A stretch of 64,000 bases of DNA from Rhineura floridana (GCF_030035675.1 NC_084484.1:187614934-187678933), one strand, 5' to 3'. Shown: positions 1 to 11,170, counted from the first letter of the stretch. Notes: generated by a model from the letters alone, not told the origin. Numbers and translations: made by a program.

Positions 1-760
1 CCAGTGTGGTTGCAGGAACCTGGAAGCAAACGATGGGAAAGGGGGTGATTGGACCCACTGGGAGAGTGTGGACTTGGATCTCTTTTAGGGCCCCTCCAGG
101 TGGTCTGTTTATTGAGCACTGCCACTTCCAGTGAGTCTCCGCCTCTCTCTTCTGAAAATGGGGACACACAATGACGCTAGTCAAACCCTGCCCCTTTTCA
201 CTCTAAAACCTGGTGGGAGCACCTCGAGTGTGTGTGTTTTAAAAAAAATTCACTTCAAAGAAATTTCACCACTGATTAGCAGATGAAATTGTTGCCCCCT
301 CCAGGTGTGGCCAATGGAAACGCTTTGCTGTAGGCAACTGGTGTGCTCACAGCCGTATCTTGACTGAGCATTCATTCTCATTTATTGGCAGGAAGGTCAT
401 ATGGCAGTGAACATTCATCCTCATTTGATTTACATGCTTTCCCAGTAGTCATTCCTTCATTCCACACTTTTCACTGCGTTTCCCCATTACTTTCCCAACA
501 GAAAATCTTAATCAAATCTTTAATCAAAAGAAGTGGATATGTTGTGCTAGGGCAACATTTAATCCACTTTAAATGTGCAAGCCTAAAATTCTGGTGTGCA
601 AGACAGCAGACTCTGGAGCCACCCTTCTCTCCCTCGCATGGCTCCTCTGTCCAGCAGCAACAAAGCAAGGCAGGAGGCGTCCTGGACAAAAGTGCCTTCT
701 CCCACTAACCAACAGGAATTGGTTGCAAGTCTGGGAAACTGTACCCGAAGGTACCCAGTC
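1..760. other. No gene recognised
   Basis: No exon or repeat could be named with support. Short open frames around 385-840 overlap on both strands and show no family resemblance. Confidence 0.5.
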
Positions 761-764
761 TGCA

Positions 765-957
765 TCTGTGTCAGAATTGTTTAATATGTTTTTTAATAAT
801 GTTTTAACCCTTTTTTTAAAGTTGTTTTTTTTATTTTAAATGCAGTTTTGTTAATGTATTTTAAGATCTGTTTTTATGATGTTTTAAAGTGTTTTAGTGC
901 TTTGTTTGCCGCCCTGGGCTCCTGCTGGGAGGAAGGGCGGGATACAAATTAAATAAA
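765..957 (+). repeat. L2-type LINE 3' tail
   Basis: T-rich sequence runs into a GCCGCCCTGGGCTCC...GGGCGGGAT word and ends in an AAATAAATAA tail. This is the 3' end of a squamate L2-like LINE. The same 3' region appears reversed at 62296-62900, where it is joined to reverse-transcriptase-linked coding sequence. Only the tail is present, so this copy is strongly 5'-truncated. Confidence 0.7.
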
Positions 958-1003
958 TAAGCATACCCATTGTATGTTGTTACAATTATTATTTTGCTTT
1001 CAG

Positions 1004-1265
1004 GGACAATCAATTTTTCAGCAACTTCTTGTGGTCCCTTCAAAGGTTTATTTGCATTCCTGGTTTAAATGGTGTCCGCATGTTTACGCATTTGTCTCTG
1101 GTGGTGATGGAGAAGCTCAGAGAATCCAACAACTTCTGGGGTGACTTTGTGCACTTCCTGGGGAGAGTCCTCCCCCCCCCCCGGTCAATGCAGCAGTTCA
1201 TTGGGAAGGAGATCTGGAAGCACTTTAACCCCAAGACGCACAAAAAAGAGGAAGGGGAACTCTGA
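1004..1265 (+). CDS. Possible terminal exon of an unidentified gene
   Basis: A good acceptor (pyrimidine tract, then TTGCTTTCAG ending at 1003) precedes an open frame that starts DNQFFSNFLWSLQRF, continues through VVMEKLRESNNFWGDFVHFL and ends KTHKKEEGEL before a TGA at 1263-1265. With one phase base at 1004 the frame gives 86 codons. The mix of aromatic, charged and amphipathic residues looks like real protein rather than random frame, and there is no ATG in a good context at the exon start, so upstream exons would lie off the left edge. A run of 11 C at 1172-1182 encodes prolines and may be slippage-prone. I do not recognise the family. It could also be a fragment of a processed pseudogene. 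No poly(A) signal was seen just after the stop. Confidence 0.35.
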
Positions 1266-1307
1266 GGGGGGAAATTATTTTAAATCTTTACCCCTTTCTA
1301 ACGACAA

Positions 1308-1408
1308 GATCTGTCAGGGTGGCTCATGACAGATGCTCTTGGAAGTCGCTGATTCATAGGGTCGCCCTAAGTCCTCATCGACTTGAAGGCACATAACAAC
1401 AACAAGGG
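1308..1408 (+). repeat. BovB/RTE LINE 3' end
   Basis: Contains the diagnostic end GGGTCGCC...AAGTC...GACTTGAAGGCACATAACAACAACAA, shared with the copies at 17780-18095, 19085-19480 and 32280-32482. Two of those copies also encode the end of the BovB reverse-transcriptase protein. Confidence 0.75.
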
Positions 1409-2102
1409 CATCAGCTCAGCAGCAGCACCCCTTTGGTTTAACAATAACCTCCCTCTCTTGCACCCAGTTCCCACTGGCATCCACAGGGGGGTCAGTCCCC
1501 CCCAATGAAGCATAATCTCCAGATTCCCAGATTTCATTTTTTTTAAAAGAGCAAGTTTGTTGCATTTGTAGAAGCTGAGCTATGAGGCGAAATGTACACT
1601 TTTTCTTCCAGTTTTTTTGGTGAGAAAATAGTCTTCTTCTTCTTCCCTTTCAGTGCCTTCCTTCCCCCGCGCCCGGCCCCAATTCCCTGTGGATGGCCCT
1701 GCCGGCTCCCCTGCCTTTGCCTGCCGACTGTGCTCTGCCAGCCGCCTCCCCGAGACAGCTGGTCTGGCAGGGCAGTGAATGAAGTGCAGCCTCACCAACA
1801 CAACCTCACTTACGGAGGCTACATCTGCGGCACCTGAGGGCAGCCCCACCCACCCATGTGCTGCCCCGCTGGACATGTCAGGGGGGCTTTTGCCCCACAG
1901 TCTATGATTGGGTGTGGAGGAGCCCATCGACACAAGGGCCCAGCAAGGGGGGAAGCAATGAGAAGCCAGCCATGTGGGGGCTCTGACGGTGTCACATCCG
2001 GACCCTTGGAGCCCCCCACTCGTTGTCCCAAGCAGGGCTGCATATCCTCCCTGCTCCCCCAACCAACCGCCCCTCCCCACGGTTAGGAGAAGCCCTGCCG
2101 AC
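1409..2102. other. Intergenic or intronic stretch, nothing named
   Basis: GC-rich non-repetitive sequence, probably within the last intron of the olfactomedin-4-like gene on the minus strand. No olfactomedin-domain exon was found here on either strand. Confidence 0.45.
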
Positions 2103-5100
2103 CTGGCTGAACCAGCGGAGCCGAGCTTGGCTCTTCACATTCCTTCAGCCGCTGCTTCAGGGCCACGATCTCCCGGCGGATGGCCAGGATGTTGTTCTTG
2201 TCCAGGCTTTCCAGGTGAGTGACCGCCAGGCTCATGTTCTTGATCTGAAGAGAACAGGAGGAGGGGAGGAAGGAAGGAGTATGGAGCGCTCTTCCTGAAG
2301 GTAGCCACCAGTGGCAACCTGCAGCTGTTGTTAGACTACAGCTCCTGTTGTCGTCCCTGACGATTGGGCATGCTGGCTGCTATGGCTGATGGGTGCTGGA
2401 GCCTGACAACATCTGGAGGGCACCACGTTGGCTGCCCACCTAGCGCCCCCTTCTCGTCATCTACCCTCAAAAGGAACATTGCGCCGGATTGACTCCACTG
2501 ATGGCGCCGCGATGGCGGGAGAAGGTAAGGGCACGTGGATCCAGGAGGAGGCGCCAGGAGATGGCGCCACGGAGGCTTTTGCTATCGACAGCTTTCCTTG
2601 CATTCGCGTCCCACCGCCTTTCTGTCATGGAGCCCAAGGCGGTGTCCATGCAATTCCCAGGCACTGACCACCAGCCCCGAACCTGCTTAGCTTCAGCAAG
2701 GTGGTGCCTCTTCTCCACCAAAGGAAGTGATGGCAGCAGGAGGGGCTGGCCGGTGAAGGATAGCAGGAGAAATGGGAAGGATAGCGCTGGAGGGGGTGTC
2801 CAAAGGCCATCCAAGCCCCACCCTCTGTTGAGAGGCAAGCGCCCTCCCCAATCAGCCTGACCAGGTGCTCGGCAGGAAGCGTGCAAGGACTGGCTCAGGT
2901 TGGCCCCCCGGCTAGTGGGGGGAATGGAGGGGAAAGCAGCTGTTCCCCCCTGCCCCCTTGGCAGACTGACCACCACGTGCCGTTTCGGGAAGACTGGACT
3001 GGCTCCAAGAGTCTGAAAGGAGGGTGAGGCCTTAGGAAAGAAAATATCCCCGTTCTGTCTTTAACAACAAAGAAACAAACCTCTTCCCATGGATGGAAAG
3101 GACAAAAGTTAAAACTCCAAAGCCCTCTCCCTCCGGTCCAGCCTCACCTCCACGTAGAGCTGTTGGACAATCACGTTGCTGTCCCCCATGGAGGCCTTCA
3201 GCTGAACGACCAGGCTCTCCATCTCCTGGATATCCAGCTTCAGGACTTCGAAATCCAGCTCCGTGTAGGAGACCTGGCTCGTGTGCATCTGTTCCACCTT
3301 GTGTGTCAGGTTCAGGAGCTTCTGTCCGTAGGCGTCAACGACTTTCATGTACTCGGTCACCTGTGGGAAGAGAGAGGAGGAGGAAGGGAGGAGGGAAGGC
3401 CATGAAAAGCATTCCCTTTGCTAGAGCTTGAAATACATGTAAGCAAGTAAAGGCCATTCAAGACGGGAGCAGAGGAAAGTCTGAAAGGAGAGGAGGAGGA
3501 GGAGGAGGGAGGAAGCAGGGGGCCGCTTTCAGAAAGAGGCAGCGGCTTCTCTAAAGGCAAGAAGGATCCCGTGATGGGGGGCAGACAAGGAGAGAAGGAA
3601 GCTCAAGGGGACGTGGAAGTTGATGGGCTGGATGGCAGGGGAGCTTTGCTGGATTGGATGGATCAGCTAGAGAGGGAGAGAGAAGGAAGGAAGGAAGGAA
3701 GGAAGGAAGGAAGGGCCAGATGTCAGTAGGAGAAGAAGAAAGACAAGGAAGAGAAACACGTACCCAGAAATGTGACCCCTTGTGGGACCCCACGGCAGAT
3801 CTATTCCTACTTAAGACCGTAAGAAGAGCCTGCTGGATCAGGCCAGTGGCCCATATAGTCCATCATCCTGTTCTCACAGTGGCCAACCAGGTGCCTCCAA
3901 TGGAAAGCCCACAAGCAGGACCTGAGCACAAGAGCCCTCTCCCCTCCTGTGGTTCCCACAACTGGTATTCAGAGGCATTTACTGCCTCCAACCATCAAGC
4001 CGGAGCAGAGCCATCATGGCTAGTAGTACTACTTGTGTCGTAAAGGGACTTCAGTGTTTGCTCCAAAATGCAGCCCTTGATCAAATGAAAGTTTGCTCAA
4101 ATGAAAGTTTAAATGACAGAATTGCTGGATTTGCATGATTTATTTTACCCTCAGAATCTGATCTCGCTTCGTGCAGAACTGGGGGCAGGAATGGGAGAGG
4201 GTGCAAATGACCCATTAAATGACCCATTATTCTCACATGAATATGAGGGAAAGACAACTGGGCAGAATCAATGCCTGTTTTAGAATCCTCATTATTGGAA
4301 GATATGAGTTTTTGTGTTTTTAAGGTCATGTTTACCTTGGAAAGTTCTCTGTCCAACCTCTCTGCGAGCGAGCGTGCCAGGCCTTCCAGGGCCTCCACCC
4401 GCTGTGCAGGAAAGGCATCTTCCGGCAGGAACACGGAGCAGTGGCATAGCCCACGGTCATCCACAGAGCCACTGATGTTGGACACCAACTGCAAGAGCAA
4501 GGAGGTTGGGGGTTGCATATCCTTCCAGGAAAAAGGCGTTAAATGACAAAACACTCTGGGGAAGGGGCAGTTAGGCTAAAGGGACATCGATCTGGAGAAA
4601 TGCTTGTCCTGCAAAATATTTGTTTAGCGTTTTCTTTTTTAAAAAATAACTCTTTTATAGTTTTTCTTATTGCTCTAGGATTCCACTGAAGATTGCTGTG
4701 AGTGGGGCCAGCAGTGTGGGTTGCCCTAAAGCAACGTCCAGTCAGTATCTTGGATTTCATCAACACCATTACTCCAGCACTGATAACTAGAGATGGTCTC
4801 CCAGTGATGCAGCCTTTATGGGGAACTAAGAAAGGGCCAAGTGAGGATGAAAGGAAAGGACTCACCTGGGTGCCCCCCTTCCTGCTTTACCCAGGGGGAG
4901 GAGGCGGGCTTGCTGCAAGTGGAGGGGGGGTAAACACCTACAGACTGAGACAGACAGAGGGGCTGGCTACCTCCCTCTAGACTTAGACTAGAGATCTGCT
5001 GTGGACTTTTGAAATAAACTCAGATGTGCAAAATGCCAGTCCCTGACCCCTTTCCAAGGAAATCAAACCTGGGTTAGTGCTGCTGCACCCCTAGAACTTC

Positions 5101-6494
5101 TCCCCACTTGAAGAATTTGGGTGAATGTAACAGTATTTCTACTGTGGGGCACCTTGAGTGCACTTGGCTTTTTTTTTAAAAAAAGGCAGGGTCTGTGTTT
5201 TAAAAAAATGTTCATTGTAACAAATAAAATTCCAGAAGTGGTACAGAGATGGTGTGTTTGTGCAGAAGGGTTAACAGTGCCTTTTTTCTTGATGCCACAA
5301 ATGCTGCCCAGTCAGGTCCCTGTGACAGACAGGAGTTCTCATTCACCACCACCCCAAAAAAACATTATCTGCCAACAGCTTCAGATACTCTCAGGGACCC
5401 CTGCCCCTGCAGCACCTTTTCATGCTCAGTCCATTCTCCTATTTCTGTGCCATTAGCTAAGATACATCTCACAGCAAGATCCGTCCCTACCTGGGGCGCA
5501 GCTGCAGATGCTTCTTTCCAGTTCAGCCCACGGAAAGTGACGTTTGGAAATACAGTTGCTTCAGACAATGACTGCCGGGGGGAAAACACAAACACCCCTT
5601 TAAACATTAGTGGAAGTTTCTGAACAGTATTCAGAGGGAAGCCCATGCCCAGCACATTGCAGTAGTCTAACCAGAAGAGTACCAGAACATGGATCACTGT
5701 GGCAAAAGCAGTGATATTACAGACACATGGTGTCTTGCTCCTAAGAAAGATGTGATTGATGACTTCCTAAGAACTTGTTGCTGACATGAAGGTTTCTTCT
5801 CAATAAGTAGGATTAGGATAATTCATAAAGTATTTGATATGGTCCAAGATGCTTTAGAACATTACATGTTTATGTAGCAAAGGCAAGAGTTAAGAATGGT
5901 GGATCATCCCACTTGGTGGGATGGTGCCTCTGTGTGGCTTGTCACTTGTCAACCCCCCTGTCCCCGGCCAGTAGAACAAGCTGCTGCCCCAGAAGGGTAG
6001 AACTGAGAGGGTGGTCCACAGACACTAAGGGGGGAATCCAACAGGGGCATTTAGGTGAAGAAGGAATGGGCAGAGAGCCCTCTTCTCCCTAAAAAGAGAG
6101 TTGGTGTCAATCTGATGTGGGTTGGCCTTTCACAGGAGAGCAGTTCAACCTGCACCTCCTCCCTTCCCGAAAGCGCTCAGCAGAGACACCAATGGTGGGC
6201 ATCAGTTTCTTAAGTACAGGGGCACAGTTTGTGCTAGCAGGAAAAGAAAATGTGGGCTGGGGGAGCAAATTAAGTTCTGATCAGGCAAGAGGGTCTGTCT
6301 TGCATGCGCAAGGTGATAGCAAAAGATGCTGCTGATGTGCCTCTCTCTCTCCTCTCTCCTTGACCCTGCCATCATGACCCATGGGGCCCTCTCCTTACCT
6401 CGCTTCCTGCTGGAAAGATGGTGGTCATGCTGGCCACAGAGATGCCATGTAGGAGGAGGAGGAAGAGCAGGGACATTGAACTGGGGCCACCCAT
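2103..6494 (-). CDS. OLFM4-like: Olfactomedin-4-like secreted glycoprotein (partial, five exons)
   Basis: Five exons read on the minus strand: 6494-6399, 5571-5491, 4488-4336, 3360-3148 and 2244-2103. All have AG acceptors and GT donors, and the first four are whole codons (32, 27, 51 and 71), so phases agree; the last ends in phase 1. Exon 1 starts [17 protein letters not shown], a clear signal peptide, with an alternative Met at 6476. Exon 3 has [19 protein letters not shown], the N-terminal cysteine signature of olfactomedin-4, and exons 3-5 form the coiled coil ([37 protein letters not shown]). Several N-x-S/T sites fit a secreted glycoprotein. By family knowledge, OLFM4 is a secreted multimer of mucosal epithelium and neutrophils; that role is not visible here. 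The C-terminal beta-propeller exon is absent from 1-2102 and must lie beyond the window edge. Exon 2 ([20 protein letters not shown]) is weakly conserved and less certain than the rest. Confidence 0.88.
2322..2435. repeat. Palindromic MITE remnant (hAT-like squamate type)
   Basis: Carries the words ACTACAGCTCCTGTTG, GGGCATGCTGGCTG, GCTGATGGGTGCTGGAG and CATCTGGAGGGCACCACGTTGG. This order is typical of a short, nearly palindromic non-autonomous element; related copies lie at 33000-33110, 42385-42468 and 43055-43126. It sits in an intron of the olfactomedin-4-like gene. Confidence 0.6.
3684..3714. repeat. (GGAA)n microsatellite
   Basis: Perfect GAAG/GGAA tetranucleotide repeat of about eight units in an intron of the olfactomedin-4-like gene. 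Confidence 0.9.
3813..4045 (-). mobile_element. CR1 LINE 3' end
   Basis: Starts TAAGAAGAGCCTGCTGGATC and continues with CCTGTTCTCACAGTGGCCAA, the reversed 3' end of a CR1 subfamily whose tail is (TTATGTTC)n. The intact tail is seen at 40585-40622. This is a 5'-truncated intronic insertion. Confidence 0.8.
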
Positions 6495-6542
6495 CTTCTC
6501 TCCACCGATGTCGCCTTGTGGAACTGGAGACCAAAGCACTGC

Positions 6543-6548
6543 TTTATA
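6543..6548 (-). promoter_or_regulatory. TATA box of the olfactomedin-4-like gene
   Basis: On the minus strand GGCTATAAAGCAG lies about 50 bp upstream of the start codon at 6494. This predicts transcription start near 6515 and a short 5' UTR of roughly 20 bases. It supports calling exon 1 the true first exon. Confidence 0.6.
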
Positions 6549-6819
6549 GCCATTTCTGGGGGTGCCCGTCATCAATAGTGTTTCCTTGCCAAGTCTGCTA
6601 CGTGGAAAAATTCCCAGCAGGGATGCTAGTTATGTCAACACAACAGCTTACAAAGCAATCAGATGGTGGGTGGGTCTAAGAATTTATTAAAGGCCATAAA
6701 TCAGCCATGCCACAAATAGAGTTATACACACACCACCACAGTCCAGGTCTGACAGGATCTCACAGGTTTCAGAATTCTGATCATCGAGGGACCCCTCTCC
6801 TGCCTTCATGTACTTTGGT

Positions 6820-7679
6820 CATAGAATCATAGAAAAGTAGAGTTGGAAGGGGCCTATAAGGCCATCAAGTCCAACCCCCTGCTCAATGCAGGAATCCAAA
6901 TCAAAGCATTCCCAACAGATGGCTGTCCCGCTGCCTCTTGAAGGCCTCCAGTGTCGGAGAGCCCACAACCTCTCTAGGTCATTGGTTCCATTGTCGTATG
7001 GCTCTAACAGTTAGGAAGTTTTTCCTGATATCCAATCAAATCTGGCTTCCTGCAACTTGAGCCCATTATTCCGTGTCCTGCACTCTGAGACGATCGAGAA
7101 GAGATCCCGTCCCTCCTCTATGTGACAACCTTTCATGTACTTGAAGAGTGCTATCATATCTCCCCTCAGTCTTCTCTTCTCCAGGCTAAACATGCCCAGT
7201 TCTTTCAGTCTCTCATCATAGGGCTTTGTTTCCAGTCCCACAATCATCCTTGTTGCCCTCCTCTGAAACTGTTCCAGTTCGTCCGCATCCTCCTTGAAGT
7301 GAGACCAGAACTGGATGCAGTATTCAAGATGAGGCCTAACCTGTGCTGAATAGAGGGGAACTAGTACTTCACGTGATTTGGAAACTATACTTCTGTTAAT
7401 GCAGCCTAATATAGCAATTGCCTTTTTTGCAGCCACATCACACTGTTGGCTCACATTCAGCTGGTGATCAACGACAATTCCAAGATCCTTCTCATATGTC
7501 GTATTGCTGAGCCAAGTATTCCCCGTCTTATAACTGTGCATTTGGTTTCTTTTAGGTTTCTTTTTCCTAAGTGTAGAACTTTGCATTTATCCCTGTTGAA
7601 TTTCATTCTGTTGTTTTCAGCCCAATGCTCCAGCCTATCAAGGTCCCTTTGAATTTTCTTTCTGTCTTCCACGGTATTA
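6820..7679 (-). mobile_element. CR1 LINE, 5'-truncated
   Basis: The 3' end (CATAGAATCATAG, the reverse of the ATTCTATG tail) is at 6820. Reading leftward on the minus strand from 7679, frames encode [51 protein letters not shown] and the C-terminus of the CR1 reverse-transcriptase protein. The frame changes between 7586 and 7457, so the copy is decayed. It lies just upstream of the olfactomedin-4-like promoter. Confidence 0.9.
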
Positions 7680-7849
7680 ACTATGCGTCATTCTGTGTTG
7701 AGTGGTAAGGAGGATTTGGCCACATTTCAGGTGAAGATATGTGGAAGGTGTGACAAATCGGCCATCTGCTGGACTGCAAGGCAAGCTTTAATGTGGCAGA
7801 ACAAGGGATATCTTCCAAAGAAAGACCAAGAGATCCCACACAAGATGTA

Positions 7850-8175
7850 GTGATGGCCACCAACTTGGATAAAATTTAAATAGAATGGAATTTAAACTTG
7901 AATAGAATTTAAATAGAATGGAATTTAAACTTGAATAGAATTTAAAAGAAGATTAAACATATTAATTTGGGGGGATAAAGCTCTCAAAGACTACTAGCCA
8001 TGATGGTTATGCTCTCCCTGTACTGACGGAATTGTAAGTGGGGAGAGTTGCTGTTGTACTCAGGTTCTGCTTGTGGGCATCTGGTTGGTCATGGAGAGAA
8101 CAGGATGCTGGACTAGATGGGCCCCCTTTGGCCTGATCCAGCTGTAGCCAGGCTCTCCTGATGTTCTAATGGATG
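7850..8175 (+). mobile_element. CR1 LINE 3' end with internal tandem duplication
   Basis: The words GTGATGGCCACCAACTTGGAT, ACTAGCCATGATGG and GGATGCTGGACTAGATGGGC mark a CR1 3' end. A 33-bp unit is repeated twice at 7875-7940, a local duplication after insertion. Confidence 0.7.
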
Positions 8176-8674
8176 CCCCAGGGGGAAGACTGATTATTAA
8201 GGCGCCACCTTTCTGCCTAATTTTGGAAAGCGACAGGAACTGGAGATGAACCTCATTTCATTTTTTTTCATCAAAGCACAAAAAAAAGAGACACGGAGAG
8301 AGAAGCAAATTTTTGGATTTTAGAGGAATCAAGTAATTAAAGAGCCAAAATTAGGTCAGGAAATGTTTAATTAAAGGGCCAATTTCACTATACCGTCTTG
8401 GTGGCACTTCAAACTACACCAAAGAGAGAGACTGAAGAGAGAGAATCCTAAAATCCTTTCTGAAGAATAAGGCTGCAGTCCTAACCTCATATACTTGGGA
8501 GTAAGGCCCACTAAATTCAACAAGACTTACTTCTTAGTAGACATGGTTAGGATTGTACTGTTAGCCTCATTGAACTAAGTGTGGCTTGCTTGTGAGTAGG
8601 CATGGTTAGATTGCGCTACCTGCATTTGCCTTTATCATGTTGACAGCATCCCTGGGTAGTTCTGAGGATGACCA
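8176..8674. other. No gene recognised
   Basis: Unique-looking sequence. The piece at 8460-8620 (CCTAACCTCATATACTTGGGAG, repeated in variant form) looks like an old repeat, but no family could be assigned. Confidence 0.4.
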
Positions 8675-8790
8675 CTCTCTGTGACCACCTGGATGGAAGA
8701 CTGCCTTGAAAGCACGCAGATGTAGCCTTGGGGTTCCGTGATGTAAGAAGGGCAGCATCTAAGACATATATGAAATAGGGATTGCTGCAT
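8675..8790 (+). repeat. Possible 5S-derived SINE tail
   Basis: ACCTGGATGGAAGACTGCCT resembles the 3' half of 5S rRNA (box C region), as does 53365-53385. The rest of a 5S head is not clear, so this is tentative. Confidence 0.35.
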
Positions 8791-9605
8791 GGAATCATTC
8801 TGTTTCCAGGTAATTACAGAAAGCAATAGCTCATCAGCCCTGCAGGGCACAAGTGTGGAAAGGACATGCATCAGAAAAAGTGTGTACTTTTTAGCATTTC
8901 AGCAAAAAAATCTTCTGTTGCCACAAGCCCATTAACTGGAGAGTGGATGGGAGAACTTTATTTGGCCTGATACTGAGAGCCAAGGAAGGCCCACCCTTCA
9001 CAGCCTTGGCATGTCAGCCTTTTCAAAAGATGAATCATGTCTCATGAGTGCTATGGATCTTATTTCCTCCAGGCTCCAAATATCCAGTGTCTTTGGCCGT
9101 TCCCCGACAACCAGATTTGAGTATTGCTAACAGCTTGTCATTATGAGGGCTTTTGACATATTTCCCCATGTAGGTATAAGCCTGTCGGTCTCTCCCTCCA
9201 CCTCCCTTGCAACGTCTGCGTTCATCCAAAGCTGCAAACGGAGTCTAGTTCCTCTTGGCTATCTGTGTCTGGAACCTAAATGGTCAGGTGTCACAAACAG
9301 AGCATTAGATGGCCCAGCAGCAAATGTAAGGAAAGGTGCTGGGGCTCCACTTCTCCTGGAAGCCATTGCACCTTCTGAGCAGGAGGCACCGGCTGCTCCT
9401 CAGCCTGAGCTCTTGGAAAGGGACTGTGGCTGTTCAAATGCAAAACGTAGACAATTCTGCAGATGCTCAAAGGTACTCTTGCCTTTTGGTATTTCTCTGT
9501 ATGTTTCAGGCCTGAACAGAGGTTCTAGCCCAGAGTCCCGGCTGGATGGAGGACCTGCTGGCACTGTCAGTGCCTCCTCACTTTCAGGAGTCAAAGAGAA
9601 GGACA
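8791..9605. other. No gene recognised
   Basis: Contains a long open frame on + (9143-9760) with no recognisable family; its right part runs into a CR1 end. No coding call is made. Confidence 0.4.
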
Positions 9606-9850
9606 TCTGCAGAGTGGCGCACCTAGTCCAGCATCCTGTTCTCACAGTGGCCAACCAGAGGCCCATTCTGGGAAGCACAGAAACAAGACCTGTCTGCAAG
9701 AGCACTCTCTCCCTCCCTGTGGCTACTGGCAACTGGTTTCCAGAAGCATCCTGCACCTGACTATGGCAGCAGAGCACAGCCATCATGGCTAGTAGCCATT
9801 GGTAGCCCTGTCCTCCTTGAATTTGTCTCATCTTCTCTTAAAGCCAGCCA
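9606..9850 (-). mobile_element. CR1 LINE 3' end
   Basis: Reversed CR1 tail region with CACCTAGTCCAGCATCCTG and TCTCACAGTGGCCAACCAG, then CATGGCTAGTAGCCATTGG. Same subfamily as 3813-4045. Confidence 0.8.
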
Positions 9851-10534
9851 AGTTGGCATGGACGGCTTTCAATGTCTAGATACCTTAGGCATTGGCAATT
9901 CGACCAGAAGGAGTGCCTGGGAAAGAGACCATAAGGAATGGTCCGGAAATGGCCACCTGGAGAATATATGACCCCCCCTCCCATCCCACTCCTTAGCTGT
10001 CAATGCTACCCTTGGCTCCAGTGAAAGTGATGAAACTGCACATTGTGTTAAACTATGAAGAAATCAAATTGTGTTGATCAAAGTACTTTCCCTCCCCCAC
10101 CCACGCACCTACTCTGGGCACTCAACTATTAAAAGGATTCCTTTAAGTGAAAACAATAAAAAGTTTATAGTGTGTAATGATGGAGGGGTCAAATGCTAGT
10201 GAAAAACCGCCAAGACATTTACAGCTGGTTCTCTTTCCATTTTCTCAACTCAAAGCCATCTCCTTCACTTTTTATTGCTACAAAACATCCCAAACCAGTT
10301 TAGCCCAGTCCAGTTACTCTCTCCCTCCTTCCCTCCCTCCCTCTCTGTCTCTGTAGTTTGGCAGATGGAGGCTTCTTCGGCCTACGACAGAAGCCCAGGA
10401 CACCAACCCAGCAATCCTATCCTGCCTCCATTGCATCCAGCATCAGCCCCAGATCCTGTGTGGAATGTTAGAATTCAGCAGGGGATGGTATGAAACAATA
10501 ATGATAAGCTATAGGAATGGGCACCTCTGTCTTC
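9851..10534. other. No gene recognised
   Basis: No exon is supported. There is a short pyrimidine-rich CCTT tract near 10325-10350. Confidence 0.4.
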
Positions 10535-10925
10535 TAGAGTCATAGAGTTGGAAGGGGCCTATAAGGCCATCAAGTCCAACCCCCTGCTCAATGCAGGGAT
10601 TTATTTATTATTTATTTATTAAATTTATATACCGCCCGACTAGCAATAGCTCTCTGGGCGGTGAACATAAAATAGGGATCCAAATAAAAGCATTCCCAAC
10701 AGATGGCCGTCCCGCTGTCTCTTGAAGGCCTCCAATGTCGGAGAGCCCACAACCTCTCTAGGTCATTGGTTCCATTGTCGTATTGCTCTAACAGTTAGGA
10801 AGTTTTTCCTGATGTCCAGTCGAAATCTGGCTTCCTGCAACTTGAGCCCATTATTCCGTGTCCTGCACTCTGGGATGATTGAGAAGAGATCCCAGCCCTC
10901 CTCTGTGTGGCAACCTCACTCTTCT
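10535..10925 (-). mobile_element. CR1 LINE 3' end, split by an L2 tail
   Basis: Reversed CR1 3' end (AGAGTTGGAAGGGGCCTATA, then CAGATGGCCGTCCCGCTG and further). It is interrupted at about 10603-10675 by an L2-type tail, after which CR1 sequence resumes. The word GGGAT lies on both sides of the insert and may be the target duplication. Confidence 0.85.
10603..10675 (-). mobile_element. Very short L2 LINE tail inserted in CR1
   Basis: About 70 bp: an ATTT-rich tail, then ATATACCGCCCGACTAGCAA and TCTCTGGGCGGTGAACATAA. The same 3' end is seen on the longer L2 copy at 43291-45200. It is flanked by GGGAT on both sides. Confidence 0.8.
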
Positions 10926-11094
10926 ATCGACTCAAGCAGGAACACATAGAGTGTAGGCACAGCCACTCATCTACTGTAGGAAGCAACCATGCAAGGTGCA
11001 TAGCTCACCTTTCCTAGTCCTTGAACACAAGAAACCTCCTCTTGAAATGCAGCACTTCCTTAACCTGGTGTTTCAAAATGAACACAACAGCCAT

Positions 11095-11170
11095 TTCGTC
11101 CAGCAGCCTGTTCTCACAATGCTCTCCCAGCCAGATGCCCATTATGGGAAGCACATAAGCAGTAAATGAA
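11095..11170 (-). repeat. CR1 3' fragment
   Basis: CAGCAGCCTGTTCTCACAAT and AGATGCCCATTATGGGAAGC match the reversed CR1 3' end seen at 9606-9850, but diverged. Confidence 0.6.

Noticed and set aside
1-2102. Search for the olfactomedin-domain exon
   Set aside because: No frame on the minus strand shows the beta-propeller signature; the exon must lie outside the window.
9143-9760. 205-codon open frame on +
   Set aside because: No family resemblance; its end is CR1 3' sequence translated in a chance frame.
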